From the NCBI GenBank assembly GCA_914767885.1, contig CAJZBQ010000040.1, forward strand, positions 372,001-436,000: a DNA stretch of 64,000 bases, in the 5' to 3' direction. Below are positions 20,735-32,500 of this stretch, in pieces; position 1 is the stretch's first letter, and each line of letters starts with the position of its first letter. The stretch comes from Blepharisma stoltei. Lineage: Eukaryota > Ciliophora > Heterotrichea > Heterotrichida > Blepharismidae. The translations under genes were made by a program, and so were the position numbers. A model generated the notes under the pieces. That model was not told the origin of the DNA. It worked only from the letters and a program-made list of their open reading frames with translations, and did no database searches.

Positions 20735-21412
20735 TATTTAATTAGGCATTTTATACTCATTATTTTGGCCCAAATACGGGTGGAAGGCAAGAAGAGCAGC
20801 AATCAGCAAAATTAAAATGTATCGCAAATAAAATTTTACTATTAATTTAAGTGTATATTTTATAAATTTCCATATACTTTATGCTAATAAAAGGCTTAAA
20901 TGCAGGATATTAAAAAAATAAATAAGAAGGAAAAAAACATTATAGCAGCAATTAATTAATATTTTTTTACTTATGTGAGCATTTAGATTTACAAATTAAA
21001 TTAAAAACAAACTCCAAGATTAACTAAAAATGAAAGATAGATAGAAAAGAATTGACATTGATTTATTGATAAAGGATAAAAAATTAGGGCCATTAAGGTT
21101 TTTAGAAAGCTCCTAACTCAAATAGCATGCGAAATAATACGAATCTCTCCAATTTTTACAAGTACCAAATCCGCAAATAATACTAATCATTATAAGAGAA
21201 AATTTCTTAGTTAATAATTCCTTAGAAAATTAAAGTTAAAAGGAAATTATGATAGAGCTTAATAAATAATTAGCGATTTAGTTTAAATCAAGAATTCACG
21301 AGCTAGTTGCATATTTAAGGCTGTAAAATACTGTTAAAAACTGATAGTCTAAAATGATGGATAAGGTTGATATCTTAATGGATCTAATACTAAAACTATT
21401 TAAGTTATTCGA
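20735..21412. other. AT-rich spacer between the zinc-finger genes
   Basis: No gene. A short degenerate echo of the downstream flank (CTGTTAAAAACTGATAGTC at 21331) resembles CCATTAAAAACTGGCAGTC at 20182, so the duplicated unit includes the 3' flank. Confidence 0.45.
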
Positions 21413-21826
21413 TTATTTATTTGAAATTGGAGGTAGTCTTGCGTCTTTGAGTGTAAAAGGTCCGGAAGGGATTTCATATGTTTTTGCAATTTTTTCCACA
21501 AAAAGGTTAATTTTCATAAAATTTACCTTAAGCTCGACAAACTCGGGTTTATTTTTTGATTTGGCATCAGAATGGTATTTCCTTCGATGCACTGACAGCT
21601 GGCTTATTTGACGGAATCTTTTTCGACAGATTTTGCACATATACGGCTTAGCACGAGAATGGAAGTATCCATGGTCTTTGAGACTCTGAGCAGAAGTCAC
21701 TTCTTTCCCGCACTTTGTGCACGAAAATCTGATTTTCAGATGAAATGTATTTATATGTCTGTGTAAATTAGAATTCTTACTGTATTCAAGGCCGCACTCT
21801 TCGTAAGGGCATTTATACTTTCCCAT
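21413..21826 (-). CDS. Small C2H2 zinc-finger protein (copy 2)
   Basis: 137 codons from ATG 21826. Same plan as the gene at 20257: three C2H2 fingers (CPYEEC..HRHINTFH, CTKCGKE..KDHGYFH, CKICRKRF..SVHRRKYH) and the tail IPSGPFTLKDARLPPISNK. The linker after the fingers is the most diverged part. Tandem duplicate, same orientation. Changes are mainly conservative, so both copies look functional. Confidence 0.9.
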   Translation of the reverse strand: MGKYKCPYEECGLEYSKNSNLHRHINTFHLKIRFSCTKCGKEVTSAQSLKDHGYFHSRAKPYMCKICRKRFRQISQLSVHRRKYHSDAKSKNKPEFVELKVNFMKINLFVEKIAKTYEIPSGPFTLKDARLPPISNK

Positions 21827-22218
21827 TTTTTCTTATACAATAAAAGCAAATATGTAAAAATGTATACAGAAATTAAGATAAAGTAAAAAGATGCAGAAAT
21901 AAACAAAGTAGTTCATTTAAAATGCATCGAAAATTTATTAATGATTCTAAGAGATAATTGAAGGAGTTGCTTTGAATTTGCTGTCTTTAAGCATAAATCT
22001 TTAAACACAAAAGAGCAAGCGAAGCCTGTTTCAATGATAGTGGAATTAATTCTCTTTAAAAGAGTTATTAATTTGTATTCCTTCATTTCCTGACGAACAG
22101 AAGCTTCTGAAAATTTTGCAATAGATTTTTTGGTATCTTGAAAGCTAATATATTCGGCTTTTGGCGAAGAATTGAATATTCGTAAATATATTATGGTTGT
22201 CTGAGTCTTAAAACCGAG
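21827..22218 (-). CDS. Possible exon or gene remnant upstream of zinc-finger copy 2
   Basis: On the minus strand a frame is open from 22218 past 21827 (TGA as Trp), beginning GFKTQTTIIYLRIFNSSPK and containing SVRQEMKEYKLITLLKRINS and ETGFACSFVFKDLCLKTAN. That length is unlikely by chance in DNA this AT-rich. It has no ATG at its start, and a separate short frame MKVHLLRKGISFRKAF lies just upstream in another phase. It may be a pseudogene or the last exon of an interrupted gene. No family is recognised. Confidence 0.25.
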
Positions 22219-23552
22219 CTAACTTCTTTAGGTGAAATGCTTTTCTAAATGAAATGCCTTTTCTCAAAAGATGCACTTTCATGAGATCTAGGCCTTTACT
22301 ATCATTTTTTTTATACACAATTAATGTCATTCTTTTGCATCACTTTAGTTGATTTTCTGAAGAACATAATTATTTTTAAGTCTATTTCAGAATATTATAA
22401 TTAAAAATATAGCTCACTGCTTAAGCTTATAATTTAAAAAGGTTGTAAAAATTAGAATCCCTAGCATTATAAGGACATTTTTCTTAGTTAATATACTTTA
22501 GTCTAAAATGGAGTCTAATTAAATCCATAATTATAAATCGATTTTAAAGAATTTTTTTGCGTTTACTCATCGAACATTTCGTAAAGAAACATATCAGAAA
22601 AATAAAACCAATAGTGTGTATCTTAAATTTTCTCCTCTTTTATTCCATTTTCTTCTATTTTTAATATCAAATTAGTAATTCTTACCCATGATTTTCATTA
22701 TTCCACTTCAAATTTATCTGATTCTCATTGATAAGTAATAAATAAAAATGCTGACCTTCCTATTTCTTTTATTTTTTAAAAAATGCCATGATAACTCAGT
22801 ATGATTATAAAAGTCATTCCCAATAAAGTTTATGGTAGAATATATTTTATATTATAGTTCATGTGCTATATCAATAATTATTATGCATATGTGAAATTGA
22901 GCTTCATATTAAGGATATTTTATAAATCTTCATTACTAGAACAGGCTAATTCATTTCTGTTAAGAAATGCGTAAGCTTATCTCTATGCATTTGTATTTTT
23001 TCTCATACAATTGAAAAATTTGTATGGCCTTTTATTATGTCATATAATGCTAAATAAAAATCTTCGTAATATAATAAAAATTATTTAGAGTCTTTTACTT
23101 TTGCATGACAAGAATTGGGATAAAATTATTCAACGCCAATGTGCCAAAGCATTGATTGCTTCTATCTGCTTTAAACTTATGAGGCCAGAAACTTCAGATT
23201 ACTGAAAATTTATTGAAATTTCCAAAATAATACTTTGTGAAAGACTTTCAGGTTAGTTTGAAAAGGGTAATTTCGAAATTATCACCATTTAAAGTTAATG
23301 CTACCAGTTTTGAATTTATTTTCCATTATAGAGCGTATACCAAGTTCTTCCATTTTCATATCTAATTATTATTGTACAAAAATATAATTTATGCATATTT
23401 TTAAATTAAAGTATCTTCCATCAATCAATGCTTGATTTTCCTATTACCTATGGAATTAATCTTTCTTATTTTCATATTATCTCATCTCTTATTATGTGCA
23501 TCTTTTCTAATATTTGAATTTTTAATGGATTTATATCTCTGGCTATAAAAAT
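22219..23552. other. Long AT-rich region upstream of the first giant gene
   Basis: About 1.3 kb with no supported gene or repeat. Its 3' end must hold the promoter of the giant gene at 23553. Confidence 0.45.
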
Positions 23553-26500
23553 ATGTTAAATCGAATCATTCTATGGTTCTTTTTAGTGCTCTGGCAGCTT
23601 TCAGCTGCTGAACTGATTAAATTTTCTCCTCCTGATGAAGGCTCTGTCGTTCATATGGAATTTGAGCTTACAGACGACCCTTCATCTGATCCTAGCCCTT
23701 CTCAAGAAATTGCTATGGCAGGGCAAGGCTCAAAACAAAAAATCCCAGCCAGACCAAAGCGTCACCTCGAGGACTGCAGTGCATTTGGCTTCTGCTCAAC
23801 CTGCACCGAAACTGAGTGCTCAGCTTGCCTTGATGAAAGCAACATGGACAAATCTGATGGCAAATGCAAATGCAAAACCGGTCTATTTTGGGATTCAGAA
23901 TCTAGCACTTGTGTGGCTTCTTGCAAAGACACTTTCCATATCGAACTGACAATTGTAGATAGTGATGAAGACACTTCATCTGGGCATTATTTTGATGGGA
24001 CCAGCTGTCTTCCGTGTGAAGAAGGATGTGATGAATGCGAGGACATAACTGGAAAATGCACTGTATGCTCACAGAATGTCAAAATCGAGATGGATATTGC
24101 TTCTTGTTGTGATAAAGGGCAATATTATGATGGTAGTGATTGCTTAAAGTGCCCAAGTATATGTGACGAATGTGAAGACACAACTGGAGAATGCATAACC
24201 TGCTCAAATAACTTCAGAATGGAGATGGACATTACTTCTTGCTGCGATAAAGGGCAATATTATGATGGCAGCGATTGCGTGCAATGCCCAAATAAATGTG
24301 AAGAGTGTGAAGACACAACTGGAGAATGCATAACCTGCTCAAGTAATTTAAGAATGGAGATGGACATTACTTCTTGCTGCGATAAAGGGCAATATTATGA
24401 TGGCAGCGATTGCGTTCAATGCCCAAGTGAATGCGACGAATGTGAGGATACAACTGGAGAATGCATAACCTGCTCAAATAACTTTAGAATTGAGATGGAT
24501 ATTACAGCTCTTGATTGTGCATGCGATTCTGGGTACTATATGGATGATCAAGGAGAATGCCAACAATGCAGTGATAAATGTGAAGAGTGTGAAGATATTA
24601 CAGGCAAATGCTTGACTTGTAGCAGCAATTTAAAGCTTGAGTTTGACGTTGTAGAATGCAGTGGATGTGACTCTGGGTATTATATGGATGACCAAGGAGA
24701 ATGCCAACAATGTAGTGATAAATGTGAAGAGTGCGAAGATATTACAGGCAAATGTTTGACTTGTAGCAGCAATTTAAAGCTTGAGTTTGACGTTGTAGAA
24801 TGCAGTGGATGTGACTCTGGATATTATATGGATGACCAAGGAGAATGCCAACAATGTAGTGATAAATGTGAAGAGTGCGAAGATATTACAGGCAAATGTT
24901 TGACTTGTAGCAGCAATTTAAAGCTTGAGTTTGATGTTGTAGAATGCAGTGGATGTGACTCTGGATATTATATGGATGGCCAAGGAAATTGTCAACAATG
25001 CAGTGATAAATGTGAAGAGTGCGAAGATATTACAGGCAAATGTTTGACTTGCAGCAGCAATTTAAAGCTTGAGTTTGACGTTGTAGAATGCAGTGGATGT
25101 GACTCTGGATATTATATGGATGACCAAGGATGGTTAAGCTAGGCTATTGAAGTCAGGCGTTAGCCATATTGGTGCGCAGTCACCATAGATCTATCATACA
25201 GGAGGCTCATCGGCTTTTCGATTCTTGCCTATAGAGTCTTTACTCCAATAATGGGCGCAACTTCCGGTACCTTCTGTCTCCTCCTTGCCTTGAGGCTTCA
25301 GTCTTGAGTGGATGGGTTATGGATTTCTGAGGCCCTGCTACGGTCGATTGGAGTAGCTTGACTCCAAGGATCAACTCCTTGAAGTCTGTATAATATTCTG
25401 GCTTAATTTCTGGTCGGCTCCCACGAGCCAAAAATGGGTTTCCGAGTGGAATTTCTGGATTTTCACGCGTGAAATCAATCTTTGGCTCGTGGAAGCCGAT
25501 CAGAAATTTAATCAACTAATTATAGAGTGCCAAAGTGCCTTCGACAGCTACAGGAAAAAGACTCCTAGTCTGGGCCGAAACCCTTAGTCTCTTGGTAGAG
25601 GAATATCCATGGATTCTCGAATCCTAAAGGACGTTGTTAAGCATCTCCATTTCTAAACACAGGTAAGCAGCCAAAGCCTACCTGGATACACATCTCTTAA
25701 GCCTGCACTTAATTCTCGGCTCGAAGTCCGTTCCAGTACGCTATAGCCATAAGGTCTGGAAAGAATCGCTAAGAGGGTCGGTTTCGCATGTCGCCATTTA
25801 ATTGATTGGATGGCCAAGGAGAATGCCAACATTGCAGTGATAAATGTGAAGAGTGTGAAGATATCACAGGCAAATGTTTGACTTGCAGCAGCAACTTTAG
25901 GCTTGAGTTTGACATAACTGATTCGAACTGTTGCAGCAAAGGGACATATTCAGATGGAAACACTTGCTTGGCCTGCGATCCTAAGTGTAGCCAATGTGAA
26001 GATATTACTGGCAATTGTGAAATATGTATCGCTGATGGAATGATCAAAGACCCTGATAATCTTAAAACTTGCAAATGTGAAGAAGGTTCCTATTTTGATG
26101 GAACTTCCTGTCTCCCTTGCGGCAAGAAATGTGTTGATTGCAAGGATAATGTAGGATGCACATCTTGCGACAGCACTTTAAGTCTCTCTTTTGATATTAC
26201 TGACGATGGGTGTGGATGCGAAGATGGAAATTATAATAATGGACAAGAATGTGTGCCTTGTGGTGATTTATGTGATATTTGTGAAGACGTTACAGGCGAA
26301 TGTACATCTTGTGTTGATGACAAGAGGATGAAAGTTTCAGATGATGACAGCAAAATTTGTGTATGCAAAGGAGACCAAACAAAAGAAGGCACTACATGCT
26401 CATGTGACAGCGGCAAGTATTTCGATGGGTCAACATGCTTAGATTGCTATGATAAATGCGCCACATGTAAAGATTACACTGCTGAGTGCGCTACCTGCAA

Positions 26501-29500
26501 AGACGATTATAAAATGGGTGTAAGCAAAGATAATAATAAAATCTGCGAGTGCTTAGTCTCCCCGTAGCGAATAAGCATTTTTTATGAAGAAAAAATTTGA
26601 TATATAAGCGATAATTATTATAATTAATATCTAGCCATTGCAATTTCCTGTAGATTGCGCTGTTTTGGCCTTGAATTCCACAGGAAAAACTTTTGGTTCG
26701 ACAGGTATCATATGGTTTGGTTAAACCAAAAAAATTTTCCAGTGGGAAAATCAAGGCCAAAATAGCGCTATCCATGGCAAATTAGAATAATTCTGCTTAG
26801 TTTCGAACAACTTATAATTTAAAATGTAATTTTTACAAATTAAAATGATATTTGTTTAAAATTATTATGAATTTGGATTTTTTAAGTCTTGAAAAAAAAA
26901 ATTACTATACAATTTATAGTTAGCCACTTCCAAGCAAACAATTTTTTTGTTTGTTCACAGAGAGGAGTTAGGAACTCAAACATTTGACGGCGAAAATTGC
27001 GTGTGTGCTGAAGGCCAATTCAATGGAACAACCTGCGCCAAATGTGATCATTTTTGTTACACTTGTGATGAAACCTCATTAGTCTGTGATTCTTGTGTAG
27101 ACAGCAATAGAATGAAATTTGATGATACCGACAACAAGAAATGCAGCTGTATTGGAAATCAAACAGCAGACTCATCTCACTGCTACTGTGAAGCTGGGAC
27201 CTATTTCAACCCATCAGTCGGCTGCTCTCCTTGCGGAAAGAGTTGCTTACTCCCCCTCAGTGAGCGAAACAAATTTATTTTTTAAAAAATTTATAAATAA
27301 ATTTTATAGTAACTTTTTTCGATCTTAATTCGCAAAATTTGAGAAGCAAATATTTATTATTCGTAAATTTATATATTAAAATTAAACAGAATACCTAAAA
27401 AATTTCATTTACTAATTATCACTTATATATCAAAACTTTTTCATAAAAAATTTATATCCACTTAAGGAGGATGGATTTTTGGTAAAATTGGGATTTTCCA
27501 ATGGTTTTGTTCGCTCATGGAGGGGAAAGCTAGAATGTTCTGATTATGATGGTACTTGCACTGAGTGTGAAAATAACTTTAGAATTGAACTAAGCATAAC
27601 AGAATGCGGCTGTAGTCCAGGATCTTACAGTAGCAACGATGATACCTGCGTCCAATGCGGCGATTTCTGCACAGAATGCGAAGATTTAACTGGAAAATGT
27701 ACAGAATGCGAAAGCAATCTCAGAATTGAAGCCGATATCATTGATGACTCCACCTGTGGATGTGGCTCGCACAGCTACTATGACGGATCAAAATGTACTG
27801 AATGTCCTGAGTTTTGTACAGAATGCGAGGACTATACAGGCTTATGCTCATCTTGTGAAAATAATCTAAGAATTGAGGGAGATGTTGAATATGTCTCGTG
27901 CTGTAGTGCTGGATCCTATTATGACGGGACTCAGTGTTTGACCTGTGGAAGCCTCTGCTCTTCATGTGAAGATGAAACTGGAGATTGCAAGGCCTGCTTG
28001 GACTCAAATAGAATGGAAATTAGTACGACTGATACTAAAATTTGCACTTGTAAAGGAACTCAAATTTTGACTGGGGACTCTTGTGGCTGCTCCGATGGAT
28101 TTTTCTTTGATGGGTCCACTTGCGTCCAATGTGGCACACTTTGTGATGCTTGCGATGATTATACAGGAAATTGCAAAGTTTGTGTTGATAATGCAGAAGT
28201 TAGTAATGAAGACAGTAAGGTATGTGCATGCAAAGGAACTTCAACCCAAAGTGGAAGCTCATGCTACTGCGCTGATGGAGAATATTACGATGGAAGTAGC
28301 TGTCAGACTTGTGATAGCACCTGCAAATCATGCAAAGACACCACAGCCGTTTGTATTACATGTGCAGATAGCGATAGAATGTATCCTGATAAATCAGGCA
28401 CTACATGCAAGTGCAAAGGATCTCAAACTCAAAATAATGATAAATCTTGTTCATGCAAGGCTGGGACATATTTCAGCAGTTCTGATGGAAATTGTAAAAC
28501 TTGTGGAAGTATGTGTGAAACATGCAGTGATTTTACTGGCACATGTACTTCTTGTACTAACAGTGACAGGATGGAGCTTGATGACACAAAATGTTCTTGC
28601 AAAGGAAATCAGCAGTCAGATGGAACTAAATGTTATTGCTCAAAAGGCAGCTACTTTGATTCAGAAACTTGCTCATCTTGTGGAAGCCTGTGCGCTGCCT
28701 GTGATGATATTACTGGTTCTTGCAATGATTGTAAAGATAACCAAAGAATGAGTGTTAAAGATGACAAATCAGGTTGCCAATGCAAAGGAACTCAGCTTTA
28801 TGATGAAGCATCCAAAAGTTGTTACTGTCCTGATGGAACCTGGAATGGTAGCATTTGTCTTATCTGTACCCAAAACTGCTTATCATGTGATGAAAATAAC
28901 TGTCTCAAATGCAGTGACGGCTATTTCTATAACACTGGAACAAAACTTTGCGAAACTTGCACAACTAATTGCGCAAAATGCACTGCAGATGCCTGCTCAC
29001 AATGTAAATATTCTTCTATGTCGATTTCTGGCACTGAGTGTAAATGTCCGGATGGGACCTATTTTGATGGAAGCACATGTGCTATTTGTGGCACTTTATG
29101 TGATAAATGCACAAGTCTCAGCGAGTGTTCTTCCTGCTTGGATGATACAACCATGGCTGTAAGCACGACAGATCCTGGAACTTGTTCCTGCTTGGACAAT
29201 AAGATTTATGATGGAACTGCTTGTGCCGATTGTGGCGCTTATTGTAATGAATGCGATTCAAGTTCTAAATACTGCACAACTTGTTTAAATAGATTTGAAC
29301 TTAGTCCTTCGTCAAACTATCACTGTCAATGTATTGGCAACCAATTGCTGAATTCGAACACTAAGACTTGCTATTGTTACTCAGGATATTATTTTGACAA
29401 TCAAAACTGTGTCCGTTGTAAAACAATGTGTAAGGCCTGCGTTGATTATTCAGGGGCTTGCTCAGATTGTATAAATAAAGATAGGATGGTCAGTAATGCG

Positions 29501-32500
29501 GATGGGTCTTGCAGTTGCAAAGGGTCTCAGCTATCCACCGGAAATATTTGTTATTGCCCAACAAGGACTTATTTCACAGGCACAACGTGCGCTGACTGTC
29601 CGAAGCATTGTGAAATCTGTAGTGATTCAACTGGAAAGTGTACTTCATGTATTGACAGCCTTATGACTCTTGATACGAATGCCAATACATGTACTTGCCC
29701 GAGTGGCTATTATTTTGATGGCAAACAGTGTATGCAATGCGGCAAGTTCTGTAAGAATTGTGAAGAAACAACTGGCAAGTGTTTAGAATGTCAAGATAGC
29801 TTGAAAATGGATTTAGTTGATGGAGTATGCAGTTGCAAGGGAAATCAGCTTGCAGGAGATACTGGTTGCTACTGCAAGAGTGGCTATTTTGATAGCTCAA
29901 ACTGCGTTGATTGTCTCGGATTTTGCTCAACCTGCAAAGATTTCACTGGGGAGTGCACAAAATGTATTGACTCAAACAATATGATGGTATCAACAACAGA
30001 CAATCAGATTTGTGTTTGCAAAGGAAACCTAAAAACTGGAGATAACAAATGCTACTGCGATGATGGATATTTCTTGAAGAATGCTTATTGTTATCCATGC
30101 ACAGATCCAGATTGCCAAAAATGTACTAGCTCTTACCAATGCTCTCAATGTAAAGAATTATCAAGCTATGTAAATGGATACTCTTGCAAAAGTTGCCCTG
30201 CTGGATATTACTCAGAGCAGGATGGAACTCACTGCTCTCCTTGTGGAACCTGGTGTTCGAAGTGCTCATCTTACAACAGTTGCAATAGTTGCAATGACCC
30301 TACAACAATGCAAATCGACTCAAATGGTGCAACTTGCTCATGCAAGGGAAATCAGCTCTCTACAGGCACTTCTTGCTATTGCAACTCAAACTATTACTTT
30401 AATGGAGACACATGTGAATCCTGCTTATTTCCCCTGTAAGAAAGCAAAATAATTGGAAAATTTTTTTTTGTGAGCAAGCAAAAAAGTTGTTTTTATATTA
30501 AATTTTATAAAAATATTTGAATATATAATGGTGATTTAAATCTCTAGCTAATTCCTGTTGAATTTAAATAATTTGCATTCTACAAATAAATTAATTTTAC
30601 TTATGATTTTGAGAATAATAAAAATAATTATTTTTCTATCTATTTATAAATTTTATTAATACCCCCCTTCATCGTGGGTCAAATTTTTGATCTCATAGAG
30701 GGTGTTAGGAAAATGGTGTGGAACATGCGATTCAAGCAATGGGCACTGTTTATATTGTTGGAATGGTTATACAATGCAAGTCAGCACCACAAATGTCAAG
30801 GATTGCGAATGCAAAGGAAATCAGGTTGCAGGTCTTTATGGATGCGAATGCGGCACCAGCCAGTACTTTGATGGGACAACATGCACAGGCTGCACCGATT
30901 CAGGCTGCGGAGCATGTTCAAGAGTTAAACAGTGTGACAAATGTTTGGACCTTAATAAATGGATTGAAGGCTACACTTGTAAGTCACCTTCAAATGGATA
31001 TTATGCAGTAGGTGACGGAGTTCACAGAAAAGCTTGTGGAAAGTGGTGCACTCAATGTGAGGATGTAACTGGCAAATGCTTGACATGTAAGGATAGCACC
31101 AGAATGGAGTTTAGCACCTCAAATACTAAAAACTGTATGTGTATCGGAAACCAACTTTACAGCAATTCTGCATGCTATTGCGTAGAAGGAACCTATTTTG
31201 ATGGCTCAAACTGCGTCCAATGCGATACCATGTGTTCCAAATGCAAAGACACCACAGGCGAGTGTGAAACCTGTGCAGACACTTCTAGGATGCAAGTTTC
31301 ATTGACCAATTCTCGCATTTGTACTTGCAAAGGGAATCAGATAGCAAGCTCTACAAGTTGTTCTTGCACTGATGGATACTATTTTGATGAAACAAACTGT
31401 GTTGCCTGTGGAAAGCAATGTGGCAAGTGTTTAGATTATACAGCAGAATGTGTGGCTTGCTCAGATCCTAACGCAGCAATAAGTCAGACAAACAATAAAG
31501 AATGCTATTGTTTGGGAACTCAAGTATACGATGGTACAAATTGTATCTGTGAAACTGGTCTGTTCAACGGCACAACTTGTGCTGATTGTGGATCCCTCTG
31601 TAATGAATGCGATTCAACAACACATAAATGCAATTCGTGTTTGGATGATAAAAGAATGGTCCCAAGTACAACAAACGATATTGTCTGCGAGTGCATAGGA
31701 AATCAAGCCTTATCTGGGTCAAGCTGTACTTGCAATTTAAGCTACTACTTTAATTCACAAAACTGTGTGAAATGTGGAACCTTCTGTGATAAATGCGATG
31801 ACTTCGATGGAAAGTGCACTTCGTGCTTGCAGTCAAAAAGAATGAAACTTTCTGAATCTGGCCTGACTTGTGAATGCATTGGAAATCAAACGGCAAGCTC
31901 TGCAGGATGCAACTGTTTAGCTCCTCGAGAGTTTTTCGATGGCTCTCAATGTGCTTGGTGTTCTGAATTTTGCGAAGCGTGTGATGATTTTACTGGAAAA
32001 TGCACATCATGTGTGGACTCAAGCATGATACTTGATACAAGTTCAAATAAATGCTCATGCCAAGCTGGATATTACTTTAAATCAGGAAAATGTGTACCAT
32101 GTGGAGATTTTTGTATGGAGTGCGGAAATTATGATGGAGTATGCACAAAATGTAAAAACGATGATAGAATGGTTTTCAGTAAAGATCACCCTGAATCATG
32201 TGAATGTGCTGGAAACCAGTTGTTTGATGGGCAAATCTGCAGTTGCGAAATAGGCAGATTCTTTAATGGCTCATACTGCTTGCAGTGTGGCGATCTCTGC
32301 CATGATTGTGCCGACAATACTGGAACTTGCTTGAATTGTAATAATGACAAGACAATGATATTCGCTGATGATAAATTTAGCTGTGTCTGCATAGGAGATT
32401 TAGAAAAGGATACTGACTCATGCACATGCAGCTCTGGTTGGTTTAATGGTGCCAATTGTGCAAGCTGCGGTACTTTTTGCAGTAAGTGTGACTTTTATAC

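Noticed and set aside
21354-21611. Plus-strand frames opposite the zinc-finger genes
   Set aside because: Antisense shadows of the C2H2 fingers.
25240-25515. Minus-strand 91-codon frame
   Set aside because: Lies inside a retroposon insert, no similarity to a known protein, and no matching frame in the related inserts.
27738-29162. Long alternative frames within the Cys-rich gene
   Set aside because: Shadows of the Cys-rich repeats; they lack starts, domains and continuity over the MITE borders.
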